Assembly: GCF_003473485.1 (NCBI RefSeq)
Contig: NC_053043.1
Span: 8,380,001-8,444,000 of the forward strand
Direction of reading: 5' to 3'
Source: Medicago truncatula
Lineage: Eukaryota; Streptophyta; Magnoliopsida; Fabales; Fabaceae
DNA length: 64,000 nt
The notes under the pieces are model-generated. The model did no database searches. It saw only the letters and a list, made by a program, of their open reading frames with translations, and was not told where the DNA came from. Positions 47,208 to 58,099 of the stretch are shown piece by piece. The first letter of the stretch is position 1; each line of letters begins with the position of its first letter. Position numbers and translations under genes: made by a program.

Positions 47208-47607
47208 GGTCAAATGCATCTCCCTAAAAAAAAAAAAAAGGTCAAATGCATCTAAAGGTCCTATAAATTTTTTGTTTTTTTCAAAGTGGTCATTTAAGTT
47301 TCAAAAATCACAAACAAGTCCTTTTAGTCTCGCATTGTAGATAGCATAGTTGATAATTGCTTCCTTGAACTCATCTTTGGTACCAAATATGGCTCCTAAA
47401 ACCCACTTAAAATCAGTCATCTTTTTAGGCATGACAAATGGTGGATAATGCTCTTTGTTGCTATCATCTGAATCATCATCATCATCCTCTAAAAGGACTT
47501 GTTTGAAATGATTCAAAAACTAAAATGACTTGTTTGAGACTTTTGAAACTTAAAGGACCACTTTAGGAAAAACGAAAAACTTAAAGGACCTTTAAATGCA
47601 TTTAACC
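47208..47607. mobile_element. 400-bp Mutator-like element holding a piece of Mutator transposase
   Basis: The ends share AAATGCAT(C/T)TAAAGGTCC and AAGTGGTC(A/C)TTTAAGTTTC as inverted repeats of about 90 bp. A perfect 9-bp duplication, TAAATTTTA, flanks it (47199-47207 and 47608-47616). The left tip word GGTCAAATGCATC occurs twice, at 47208 and 47239, separated by a poly-A run. Minus strand 47516-47301 reads FKWVLGAIFGTKDEFKEAII and NYAIYNARLKG, matching the N-terminal region of plant MuDR-type transposases. The catalytic domain is absent, so it is a deletion derivative of an autonomous parent. Confidence 0.85.
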
Positions 47608-47616
47608 TAAATTTTA

Positions 47617-48362
47617 TGATTAATTTGTGTGTTTAAATATTTTTTAATTGGAGTTGTGCCAACTAAGTATTCTTGTGAACTCTTCATATAAACCGGAAAT
47701 TGCATGTAATAACATGTTAATGTGTAGGAGTATTATTTTTCTTTTATCTCTAATAGCCAATGAGGTCAGTGTTGGTTTATCACGTAGAACTTAGAGTTAT
47801 CATATAAGTGGAATTGAACACCAAATCTTAATCCAAAATCTTAAAGATTTTCATGTCGGATTTTCTTTTAAGTGTGAGATTTTACACATTCTTGATTCAA
47901 TATAAGATCCACTAATACTTTCCCATAAAGTCGAATTGAGCTATGATGATACCACTTTTGGGACTTCTTGAAGAGGTATACATTAAGGTGGATCATCACA
48001 TTGAGTTAAGAGCAACCACTCAAGTGAGGTTGGACATCACATCTTCATCAATATTTAGGTATTTGGTATATAAATTTTCCAAGTGATATGTTGCTCAACA
48101 TCTACTCTTCAATTTAAATCACACTTGACACATCAACATTCTCTCTTCAAACAAAAACTTTTTCATCCACATTTGTGTGCATTAAAAAATAATAATTGTT
48201 TGCATAGATATATTTGAACTTCTTTTCATCCTATTTTAATTATGTGTTTTATAAATAATTATCTTGGTATATTAGTAATATTGCGACTAATTTTCTTTAT
48301 ATGTGCCATGAAGTGGTTAATGCATACGTATGCTTACATGATTTACTGAAGTGTTCATATTA
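47617..48362. other. Gene-free AT-rich stretch
   Basis: Non-coding. It contains phrases such as CTTCTTGAAGAGGTATACAT and TCACATTGAGTTAAGAGCAA that read like a dispersed repeat. No gene is supported. Confidence 0.4.
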
Positions 48363-48363
48363 T

Positions 48364-48865
48364 ATTTTTTTATTGTTATTTTGACAATTCTCTAAAAGTG
48401 GTAGTATTTTAGTATGAGAATTTTAGAGAATAATATTTTAATTGTGAATGAGAAAAATAAAATAAGTGATAATGTGCATTACTTGGGGAACCAGGTGTTA
48501 AAATAGAAATAGATTAATAGAGATGTGTTTTTTGAGCTTGGCCCAATGTGACGCAAACAAGAGACATATGCTTGATTTTTTATTTATTTAATTAAAATTG
48601 GAAGAATTTTTTATTTATTTATTGTCTTATTTTGACAATTCGCTAAAAGTGGTAGTATCTTAGTATGAGAATTTCATAGAATAATATTTTAATTGTGAAT
48701 GAGTAAAATAAAATAAGTGATTGTGTGTATTAGTTGTGGAACCAGGTGTTAAAATAGAAATAGATTAATAGAGAAGTGTTTGTTTTTTGGCTTGGCCCAA
48801 TGTGACGCAAACAAGAGACAGAGGCTTGATTTTTTTATATTAAAATAGGAAGATTTTTTATTTTT
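48364..48865. repeat. Tandem duplication with a 251-bp period
   Basis: Copy 1 has TTTGACAATTCTCTAAAAGT at 48381 and copy 2 has TTTGACAATTCGCTAAAAGT at 48631. The following 200 bases match closely, including CCAGGTGTTAAAATAGAAAT and TTGGCCCAATGTGACGCAAA. The few differences point to a young duplication. Confidence 0.85.
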
Positions 48866-48871
48866 TTTTTG

Positions 48872-48933
48872 GGTCAGAAATAAGCCAAGACACACGCTTA
48901 TAGGTCAGAAATAAGCCAAGACACACGCTTATA
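48872..48933. repeat. Two identical 31-bp tandem units
   Basis: GGTCAGAAATAAGCCAAGAC plus CACGCTTATA-type sequence occurs twice in a row without mismatch, directly after the larger tandem duplication. Confidence 0.9.
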
Positions 48934-50540
48934 GGATTTAAATCTGAGAAATACTTACAAGTATTTGGGCATATATACATGAATAGTAAAATTTAAAATA
49001 GAAATAATTTGATCACATCACTTAATATTATTTCTCTTTTAAACTTTATCATTCATGTATGTGTGTCCAAGTAAATATCATTTAAGGTTGTATTTATGCA
49101 AGAGTTGCTCTTCAAACCCAGACACACTTGCATTTGTATGTAGTGTTCAACCTTGCGTTAACAGTTGTAGTTGTCTGAAATTCATAGGTTGTTTGCCTTC
49201 TCAATCAATACGAACTTCTCCATAAATAAAGATGCTTTGTATGTAGAAAATAGAAAAAATTTCATGCATTCATGAGTGGAAATTTTGCCGAAAATATTTA
49301 TAGGTCATTTCTTCTATTCTTAACGGTAGTTGAGGAAACCTTGTTTTGTGAAATATAATTGATCAATACATTTGATTTGTTTTTTTTGAAGTAACTTATC
49401 AATAATACATTTGATGTGAGTTGAAATTAATATAAAAGTTTCCAAAATATTTTGAAGGAGATTTGCCTTTCATACAATTTACATTCGATTCATATAAATT
49501 GGTGAGAGCGGATCAAATATAAAGCTTAGTGCTGACACATGTTTTTAAATTATTTGTACAATCATCATCATCACGATGTTTATCCTTTTTTCTTCTTCAA
49601 GTATTTTGAAAAGTCTCCAAGCACAAGATTTCATCAAGAAGGGATAAAAATTTATCATAAGCCAATTTTAGCCCACCTCCGAAATAGGGAGATTTGGAGG
49701 AGGGAGAAGAATAGTTTCATACTTGTACATATTTTAGGGGATATTTGTACTTTTTTTTCCTTAGGTGGGGATATTTATACTTAAATACTTTTTATTCAAT
49801 TTAATCTTAAATATTTACATCTTTCCTCCATTAAAACTCATACCTCCCTTTGTTGAACCTAACATAGATGATTTTAACATTTCTCCCCTCCCTTCGTTGA
49901 ACCATGTTGGGGAGTTGGTTTTGGAAGAGGTATGGATGAAATAATTTTGGAGAGTTATGTCTATATTTTGATATATATTCAATATTTTTAAAAAATTAAA
50001 AAGAACAACATTATAATTTAGCTCATGTATGATATTGTTCTTTTAATTTTTTTTTTTTAAAATATCAATTATATGTCAAAATATATACATAGTTCTCCAA
50101 AGTCTCTCTCATAAATTCTTCAAAAACAAACTCGCAAACAAACACTTAGCCTCCAACCAAACAAGTATAGGCATCATATTTTTTTTTTGAAACTAAGTAT
50201 AGACATTATTGAAAAACAAACAAGTGTTTAAAAGCCTTAAGTCGTTGCAGAAAAATATGATTTGAGTAGCTGAGCTGAGCGTTAACTTAAACGTGTTTTA
50301 CTCTGAATTTCCACAACGAAATAAGGATGGTAATTTCGTTTACATCCTTGACATATTTTTTTTTGACGTATACATGTTGTCTATTTGTTTATTGAACAAC
50401 GTAGACAAAAATAGATAACAACTAACAAGTAACAAAACTTACTTTAAAATGACTCAATTAACAAAACAAATGCCACCATTAGATTTAATATGTTGAATTA
50501 CGTAGGAGCACCTGTCAAACTAAATTACTTTACATTATAT
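48934..50540. other. Gene-free stretch upstream of the G4 promoter
   Basis: AT-rich, with no supported gene. It holds an inverted pair around 49965-50110 (ATATTTTGATATATATTC against a reversed counterpart near 50070-50095), suggesting a small decayed fold-back element. Confidence 0.4.
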
Positions 50541-50970
50541 TTGACATCTTGGTTACCCATGGCACAATAATAAAACTTGCTAAACAAAGTAAGTATAACT
50601 AACTATAGTATTTATATTTTTTTGAATGTGAAATACCTACCACGAGAAAGGAAATCCCTTTTATCTCGTAGTACACAAAAACTGCGTCATAGTGTAGATC
50701 CGAGTATGGGATGAAAATGTTTGAACTTTGAACAGTTTTAAGAGTTGAATTTAATGAAAAATCAAACAAACAAATAAAAGTCAACTTGTACCACCCATAC
50801 CCAGTCAACACTTTCCTTATCTGACCCATTCTCATCTTGTCCACACATCACCTACTATATATTATTAATTACAACCTACACACTTTCTTCAACCATCAAA
50901 CAAATCCTCAACAACAACAAAAACCTTAACACAAACAAAGATCAATTATCTAACTTCTCATCATATATCA
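50540..50970 (+). promoter_or_regulatory. G4 upstream region conserved with G1
   Basis: CATCTTGGTTACCCATGGCA and the AAATACCTACCACGAGAAAG region have recognisable counterparts, in reverse, upstream of G1 (about 20440-20780). The shared stretch therefore extends some 400-560 bp before the start codon. It contains the TATA box at 50855-50864 (CTATATATTA). Confidence 0.65.
50855..50864 (+). promoter_or_regulatory. TATA box of G4
   Basis: CTATATATTA stands about 115 bases before the ATG, at the same spacing as in G1. Confidence 0.6.
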
Positions 50971-50971
50971 C

Positions 50972-52270
50972 ATGGCTTCTTTACAAGTTTCATCTATGCT
51001 TTCTTCTTTTTCTTCATCATCTTCAGAAATAGTGATTAAATCATCTTTCAATGTCCCAAAACTTCCTAAAGTTCTTTCCATAGCTCCAAATATAAGACCA
51101 AGTAGAAAACTAATTGAGGAATTAAACGGCCAACTCAAACACACAATCCCAATAATGATTCAAGAAAATGATTATCATTATTCACCCAAGTACAATTCTC
51201 CTTCTTCTAAATCACCAAAAACAAAAACAAAAACCATTACTCAACTCTATGCAATTCTTGAATCTGTATCCGACAGAATAGAAATGCATCAAAACATTGG
51301 CGAACAACGCGATAATTGGAATACCCTTCTATTAAACTCCATCAACATGATCACTCTCACCGCCACCGCCATGGCAGGTATATCAGCCATAAGCGGCTCC
51401 GGTGCTCCTCTTTTAGCCCTCAAATTATCTTCCGCACTTTTATTCTCAGCTTCTACTGGTATGTTAATTATCATGAACAAAATCCAACCTTCACAACTTG
51501 CTGAGGAGCAAAGAAATGCAACAAGATTGTTCAAACAGCTTAAGTCTCAGATTGAAACCACAATAGCAATAGGAAACCCCACAGAGGAATATATAAAGGA
51601 TACTATTCAAGAAGTTCTAGCTCTTGATAGAGCTTATCCACTACCTTTGTTAGGAGTTATGATTGAAAAATTCCCTCAAAAATATGAACCTGCAAATTGG
51701 AGGCCTACAAAAAAATCATCTAGAAGAAGCAACAATAGTTTTCATTCAGAAAATAATGAAACAAAGAAAAATGGATGGAATGAAGGATTAGAAAGTGAAG
51801 TAAAAGATGTATTAGAAGTTATGAAGAGAAAAGATATGGAAGATTATGAGAGATTAGGAAACTTGGTGTTGAAGATAAATAAGACATTGGCTATTGCAGG
51901 ACCATTACTCACTGGAATTGCAGCTGTGGGGTCCACATTTGTTGGTCAAGGTTCATTGGCATCTATAGTACCTGTTATGGCTGGAGCATTGGCTACTGCT
52001 GTTAATTCTTTTGAGCATGGTGGACAAGTTGGTATGGTTTCTGAAATGTATAGAGCTTGTGGTGGATTCTTTCAAATGATGGAAAGTTCAATTCAAGAGA
52101 ATATATTAGAAGAAGATGAAGAACAAAGAGAAAATGGAGATTTATTTGAAATTAAATTGGCTTTGAAATTGGGAAGAAGTTTGTCACAATTAAGAGATCT
52201 TGCTAGAAAATCAGCTTATTCTCGTGTTGAGGGAACTACAGTTGATGAATTTGCTAGCAAACTTTTCTAA
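50972..52270 (+). CDS. G4: 'F-box At4g22030-like' family protein, near-twin of G1
   Basis: One exon of 432 codons. The domain order is as in G1: a Ser-rich N-terminus (MASLQVSSMLSSFSSSSSE), the RPSRKLIEELNG motif, the helix with EMHQNIGEQR, two hydrophobic pairs, and the DEFASKLF end. From SPSSKSPKTKT to the last residue its protein is identical to G1 (about 350 residues). I noticed a single synonymous base change in the Ser codon of LSSALLF. The first 80 residues differ at roughly fourteen sites, including one inserted Tyr. Such a sharp change in identity points to recent gene conversion between the two oppositely oriented genes 31 kb apart. No F-box is visible and the function is unknown. 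Confidence 0.85.
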   Translation: MASLQVSSMLSSFSSSSSEIVIKSSFNVPKLPKVLSIAPNIRPSRKLIEELNGQLKHTIPIMIQENDYHYSPKYNSPSSKSPKTKTKTITQLYAILESVSDRIEMHQNIGEQRDNWNTLLLNSINMITLTATAMAGISAISGSGAPLLALKLSSALLFSASTGMLIIMNKIQPSQLAEEQRNATRLFKQLKSQIETTIAIGNPTEEYIKDTIQEVLALDRAYPLPLLGVMIEKFPQKYEPANWRPTKKSSRRSNNSFHSENNETKKNGWNEGLESEVKDVLEVMKRKDMEDYERLGNLVLKINKTLAIAGPLLTGIAAVGSTFVGQGSLASIVPVMAGALATAVNSFEHGGQVGMVSEMYRACGGFFQMMESSIQENILEEDEEQRENGDLFEIKLALKLGRSLSQLRDLARKSAYSRVEGTTVDEFASKLF

Positions 52271-52279
52271 GTCTTTAGT

Positions 52280-52490
52280 TTTTTTTTCTTGATCTAACTT
52301 AACAATTCTTGATTCAATTGTGATTATTCTTACAAATTGATTATTCTTGTGATATTTTTTGCGCCTGTGTGATTGTAGAAAAATTAAATTCAAATAATCA
52401 CCGACCAATATTATTAAATTTTGTGCGCCTTTTGAATAAGTAAGATTTTTCGTATCTTAGATTAGTCACCAACTAGCCCTCTTTTTTTTT

Positions 52491-52532
<42 letters not shown>

Positions 52533-53220
52533 CTTATCAATTACCAACTATTCATTAGTCCTTGGTGTTGACATTTTAGACACCAACTAGTTGTTGATTA
52601 CTAATTATAAAAGTATAGTTAGTAAGTAGTCCTTGTCGTCGATCTAGCCATTTATTAGGACAAATGACCATTCATCCAATTAGCCTGCTAATTAAGCTTT
52701 CGACTGGGTCTCAGTACTTTAATTTTATAATTGATAGATTTGTTACTTGTGCATATAATTAATGCATGCCTCTTTACATTTTTTGGCAACAAATTATGAC
52801 TATAAAGAAAACATATAAATAAAAATGTAAGCAAGAATAATACAGGTGATTGATCACATAACTTGACCTATTGTGACCAAGTCTCTAGATGTAATTATTG
52901 TGACCTATTTCGACATTGTTGATATTATGCTGAAATGGACTTAAAAGTCAACCAAGATGTTGATATTTGTTCAATTTTTCTCCAAATTGGGCTAAGTCAA
53001 CAAGATGTTGGTCAACCAATTTTCTCTAATGTAAAAATTTAAACCACCAACAACTGTTTTGGCAACTTCCAGTTTTAGTATAGGTGTGAAGCTCATACTC
53101 TTCATTTGTCTAAACCTCTATAGGTAATTGTCGGCAAAATCGTTACTAATTTTTTTATATTTAACTAATCCACCAATGTAATCTGTAAGTCGCCTCTAAA
53201 TAATTGCTTGTGAAAGGTGC
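52280..53220. other. Gene-free stretch after G4
   Basis: The first 70 bases match the 3' flank of G1. A poly-T tract of about 40 bases (52491-52530, with one C) follows. No gene is seen, only AT-rich DNA. Confidence 0.5.
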
Positions 53221-53900
53221 ATTCTAACCGAGTCAATGAGTGAATAGAAGAGCCATGATATTGCATTCTTGGTTAAAGAACCTGTGATAAACTCATTTTA
53301 ACCATTGCAAATTCCCATATTTTTGTGGAGAATTTTGCAATGTATTCAATGCTCGATTCCCCAATATCCCCTATGAACATGGGTAATTTGGGATAGAACA
53401 GTGCTAAATGGTGCGACACATTGTATGCACGAAAATGCACGACAGTGAGAAAACATGACATTTTGACTTTTCTATCATGAACTAAAACTTGATTTGCTCA
53501 TAGTATAGTACATGCATTGTCCTTCATGCAAGATATCCTAAAAATGGTTTTAAAAAAAACACATATTTTAACAAACCACAATAATGGTGAAAAGTCTTTG
53601 GTTTCATGGGTACTTGAGATCAGTGAGTCACATGGTGGTGAGCACCGTCATAGGAAGCCAATGGAAAGATATAGTCCTTTTCCTATTTATTTCTGAAGTG
53701 TAATTTCCCATGATGTGGTCATACTAGAACTTTCGTGTGCCTTCGTGCTTGTTAGTATGTCGTGCTATCAAGCATTTTTCTCCTCTTGGGACTTCAACAT
53801 GTTGTACCCATTCAGAAAATGTTGCGTCCTAACGCCTCTACTACATAACTTTGCTCAATAATGAATTAAAATTCTCAAATTGCAATGGAGGCAAAAGATA
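53220..53900 (-). mobile_element. Broken Ty3/gypsy-like gag remnant
   Basis: A minus-strand segment around 53470-53270 contains the phrase YPKLPMFIGDIGESSIEYIA, followed by KF. It resembles the conserved gag region of plant Ty3/gypsy elements. No long terminal repeats, protease or polymerase were seen. It is a short, old and broken fragment, and the limits are approximate. Confidence 0.4.
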
Positions 53901-54334
53901 ATGGTTATCGTCAACATTATCATTTTAGAACTATGTTTGAACCATGCCGCTATTCATTTGTCCCTTTTGCTCATTAACATTTCCAAGATTCATGTGAATA
54001 TGGCATTTTTTTTGTTAATTAGGGGATACATCATTTTGTTCATATCATGGAGAATATTTCCCTATCCGGGTTGCGTCAACGCCCAACACTTGGTTCAATC
54101 TGGCCATCTAGGTGGCCAAAATTGATCAAGCATTGTTATATATATTCATCAAGCATTGTCGTACCCATTGTATTTATTATGAGAAAAATGGGAGTACATT
54201 ATACAATTCTCTAACATGTGTTAAGTAAGAGTTTCACCTCAAACGTTCAACATCTTTATTTATTTTCAAAATAATCGAAAGAATCTATATGTAAAGAATG
54301 AATCAAACAAGAAATCAAAACAAAAATGTTGTTT

Positions 54335-55659
54335 TCAGAAGAGCTTGTTGGCGAATTCATCGATCTCACGTCCTTCCATCCGATAGACATCAGATTTTGA
54401 GGCAAGCTCTCTCATCTGCATTACACTTCTTCCCAATTGCAATGCAATCTTCATCTCAAACACCTCATCATTTTCTCTTTTATTCAAATCTTTCTCTTCA
54501 ATAATTTCTTCAACTGTCTCTTCCAAAAGCTCAAAAAATCCACCACAGTTTCTATACATCTCAAACACCATACCAACTTGTCCTCCATGCTCAAAAGTAT
54601 TAACAACAGTTGCCAAAGCACCGGAAAAAGCAGGAACAAAATTTACCAACATTTCATCACCTACAAATGATGACCCTATAGCTGCAATTCCTGTTAACAA
54701 AGGTCCTAAAATTGCTAAACTCTTGTTAATCTTTAATGCAATATTCCCTAATCTCTCATAATCCTCAATATCTTTTCTCTTCACCACTTCAATTACCTCC
54801 TTCATTTCATTTTCCAACTCCAAATTCCATCCATTATTCCCCTCATTAATCTCCATCTTACTGTTCTATCTAGTCATTTTCTTTTGACATGGCCACCACA
54901 TAGATGCTTCAAATTTGGATGGAAATTTCTCAATCATTGCACCTCCTAATAAAGGAAGTGGATAGGCTTTATCAAGAGCCAAAACCTTCTCAATTGCATC
55001 CCTCACATCATCTTCACTGTGATTATTATTACCAAGTGATAGTTTGGTTTGGATTTGTCTACGAAGTTGTTTAAAGAGTTTTGTAGCGTTCCTTTGTTCT
55101 TCTGCAAGTTGTGAAGGTTGGATTTTGTTCATCACAAGTAATATTCCAGTGGCGGCAGAAAATAACATAGCAGAGAAGATAGTTTCAAAGCCAGAAGGGG
55201 TGCATCAGAATCAAAACAACATGCAATAGCAGACATTGTTGAAGCTGTGAGTGTTATCATGTTGATGGAGTTTAATAAAAGCGTGTTCCAATTGTCACGT
55301 TGTTGTCCTAAGTTTTTATGCATTTCAATTCTGTCTGATACAGCCTCCGAAATTGCATAGAGTTTTATAGTAGTAATATTAAAATTTGAAGAATTATATA
55401 TACTTTCATCATAATCACCATGATCATTTTCGTGTAGTTTATTTATGGTTTCAATAATCTTTTGTAATATTTTTTGTGTATTTTTCTTAATTACCACACT
55501 TGTCTTAGATGCTTTTGGAACAGAAAATAAACAAAGTCTTGGTAGTTTTGGGAAATTGATACAGCATGTGATTCTATTCAACGATAGATGAGATGAAGAA
55601 GAAGAAGAATTAGATGAAGGTAAACAGTTAAGTGGTGATGAAAATTTTAATGAATGCAT
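54335..55659 (-). pseudogene. G5: disrupted member of the 'F-box At4g22030-like' family
   Basis: It aligns along its whole length with the other six genes. It starts [20 protein letters not shown], has [20 protein letters not shown] and [16 protein letters not shown], and ends EIDEFANKLF. Two lesions are seen. A 2-bp CT duplication near 55172 shifts the frame just after LALKLSS in the first hydrophobic pair. An in-frame TAG at 54866-54868 follows MTR in the linker. Otherwise the frame is open throughout, so inactivation looks recent, or one lesion may be a sequencing error. It is the most diverged copy in the cluster (Cys-Cys in [10 protein letters not shown], a longer Ile/Lys-rich N-region). 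An alternative is a shortened product from the first 160 codons, which I think unlikely to function. Confidence 0.8.
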
Positions 55660-56290
55660 GTTGCAAATATTTTGTGTTTAGCCTTTTGATTGAAGATTTT
55701 AGTATATGTATATATTTATACAAATAATTAACTAACTAGAAAAGAAGGTGCTGGATACGGAAACATTAACATGTGGGGGTCCAGTTTACCCTTGACATAT
55801 TTGCTTATGTCATAATCTTGACCCCATTCCTCTTCAAAATATTGAAGCCATGTAATGGAATCACCATCATGCTAAATAATATTGAGTTAGATAAAAATAC
55901 AGTATAATATTCTTTTCAAAGAAACACTGTATAATTCTCTCAAAAAAAAAACAAAAAAAAACACTGTGAAAAGGACACCCATGTTTCGCTGAAATTTGAG
56001 TACCAAAAAAAACAAAAAAAACACTTTTTTTATTATATCTATTATCGGACCAAATTTATTAAAATGTACTAATTAGTTTTTTTTTTCTTTAATAACAACT
56101 TCCGGATTTCAAGAAAAAAGGACACCCTGTTTCGCTGAAATTTGAGTAAAATTTAGTCAAAAATTACGATTTATCCTTTTTTTTTTCAATAAACTATGTC
56201 GTATAGAAAGTTTCTTTTCTACAAAGTCATGTAACTTACAAAGAATGAAAGAATAACACATTAAAAAATGAATTAAATAATTTATATGTC
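55660..56290. other. Intergenic stretch between G5 and G6
   Basis: It holds a 33-bp direct repeat (GACACCC.TGTTTCGCTGAAA core) at about 55974 and 56121. The last 110 bases are the G6 3' flank, nearly identical to that of G3. No gene is seen. Confidence 0.55.
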
Positions 56291-57544
56291 TTAGAATATT
56301 TTGCTTGCAAATTCATCTATGTCAACACCTTCCATGCGATAAGAAGCTGATTTTGATGCAAGTTCCCTCAGCTCCGATACACTTCTTCCCAATTGCAAAG
56401 CCATTTTCATTTCAAATAGCTCTCCATTTTCTCTTTTCTCTAAATCTTTCTCTCCCAAAGTTGATTCAATTGAAGTTTCTAACAAGTTGAAAAAACCAGC
56501 AGAAGCTCTATACATTTCAAAAACCATGCCAACTTGTCCACCATGTTCAAAAGTATTGATTGCAGAAGCCAATGAACCAGCCAAGAGAGGAACAAATGCA
56601 GCCAAAGAACTACCATTGCCAATAAATGTAGATCCAATAGCTGCAATTCCTGTGAGCAATGGCCCTGCAATTGCCAAACTCTTGTTTACCTTCAAAGCTA
56701 TGTTTCCAAGTCTGTCATAATCTTCAGCGTCTTTTCGTTTTACCACGTCAACAACTTCCCTCATTTCCATTTCCAATTCTTCACTCCATCCATTATTCAT
56801 TTTCCCCGTTTTCTTGCTTTGTGTTTTTCCTTTTTTGGAAGGCCACCAAGTAGCAGGCTCAAATTTTGCAGGGTATTTTTCAAGCATTGCTCCTAATAAT
56901 GGAAGTGGATATGCTTTGTCAAGGGCCAAAACTTTCTCCATTGCACCCTTAACATCTTCCTCACTAGGATTTCCAAGAGCTATTGTAGTTTGAATATTGC
57001 TTTGAAGTTGTTTGAACAATCTTGTAGCATTTCTTTGTTCCTCTGTGAGTTGAGAGGGTTGGATTTTGTTCATGATAAGCAATAATCCAGTGGCAGCAGA
57101 GAATAAAAGAGCAGAGGACAGTTTCATAGCCATAAGTGGTGCACCTTCCCCGCTTGTGACAGCTGCAACACCAGACATGGTTGTAGCAGTGAGAGTAATC
57201 ATATTTATTGAGTTTAATAGAAGATTATTCCAGTTGTTACGTTGTTCGCCAATGTTGTGATGCATTTCTATTCTGTCTGATACAGCTTCCAAGACTGCAT
57301 AGAGTTGAACTGTAGCATTATAATTTATAGAATGCTTTTGTTGTTGATCTTGTAATATTTGTGTTTTGATGATGTGGTCATTGTTTTGTAGTTTTAATTC
57401 TTGATCAACAACTTGTTTTCTGGTTTGAATAGTTGGCAATGAAATATTTGGGAGATTTGGAAGATTAATTGCAGCGTTAATTACTCTCTTTGAAGATGAT
57501 AAAGAACAAGAAGTTAGAACTGAAGTTTGTAATATTGAAGCCAT
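56291..57544 (-). CDS. G6: 'F-box At4g22030-like' family protein, putative organelle membrane protein
   Basis: One exon of 417 codons. The N-terminus MASILQTSVLTSCSLSSSKR is transit-peptide-like and is followed by INLPNLPNISLPTIQTRKQV. The variable region is about seven residues shorter than in G3. From [13 protein letters not shown] to [17 protein letters not shown] it is almost identical to G3, with SGEG for NGEG in the first hydrophobic pair. Near the end it has RASAGFFNLLETS where G3 has [13 protein letters not shown], and that variant is shared with G7. It ends DEFASKIF. The TATA box is at 57684. The 3' flank is nearly the same as that of G3. No F-box is visible and the function is unknown. 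Confidence 0.85.
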   Translation of the reverse strand: MASILQTSVLTSCSLSSSKRVINAAINLPNLPNISLPTIQTRKQVVDQELKLQNNDHIIKTQILQDQQQKHSINYNATVQLYAVLEAVSDRIEMHHNIGEQRNNWNNLLLNSINMITLTATTMSGVAAVTSGEGAPLMAMKLSSALLFSAATGLLLIMNKIQPSQLTEEQRNATRLFKQLQSNIQTTIALGNPSEEDVKGAMEKVLALDKAYPLPLLGAMLEKYPAKFEPATWWPSKKGKTQSKKTGKMNNGWSEELEMEMREVVDVVKRKDAEDYDRLGNIALKVNKSLAIAGPLLTGIAAIGSTFIGNGSSLAAFVPLLAGSLASAINTFEHGGQVGMVFEMYRASAGFFNLLETSIESTLGEKDLEKRENGELFEMKMALQLGRSVSELRELASKSASYRMEGVDIDEFASKIF

Positions 57545-57683
57545 GATATATACAAATTAATAATATTTGAAGGTGTTTGCTTTGTGTTAATTTAGGATAG
57601 TGTATAGTTGGGGAAATAAAAAGGTTTTGGTTTTTTGTAATAATATTGTTTGAATGTTTTATATTTTGTAAGGTGGTATGCAA

Positions 57684-57691
57684 TATTTATA
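57684..57691 (-). promoter_or_regulatory. TATA box of G6
   Basis: The minus strand reads TATAAATA about 140 bases before the G6 start, followed by ACCACCTTACA as in G3 and G7. Confidence 0.6.
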
Positions 57692-57719
57692 TGCCAAAGA
57701 GAATGGGAAGGGGTCAAAA

Positions 57720-58080
57720 TCAAATAAGGAAACTATGATTGACCAATTGAATTAATTAAAAATTGACATAGTCTCTATTCAAAATTCCAAGCCTTGTGTA
57801 TGTTGGGTGGTCTCAACATGCAACGTTGTACAAATAAAACCACAATTAAGGCTGCGTTACATGCAAGAATTATGAAACTAAGTAGTAGCTTGGTAATTAG
57901 CATGCAACAAAGGCTATGGACTTTTTCTCTATTTCATTTCATTCACTAATTTTTTACTTTTCATTTGTCATTATATAAGCTATATATGGCTAGTGCTCCA
58001 TTAGTTTTAGAAATGTCTTTGGGTTTGGTCATACCATTTGTCAATATATAAGCCATCTTCAGTATTTTACTTTTAAAAAT
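57720..58080 (-). promoter_or_regulatory. Upstream conserved block of G6
   Basis: Read on the minus strand, this contains ACCAAAGACATTTCTAAAAC-like sequence, GGAGCACTAGCCATATA, TTACCAAGCTACTACTTAGT, GTAACGCAG and GGAATTTTGAATAGAGACT. The order is the same as in the orphan copy at 28780-29345 and before G7. The strong conservation outside the coding region suggests shared control or recent exchange. Confidence 0.65.
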
Positions 58081-58099
58081 TTGAATATTCTTCTATGTG

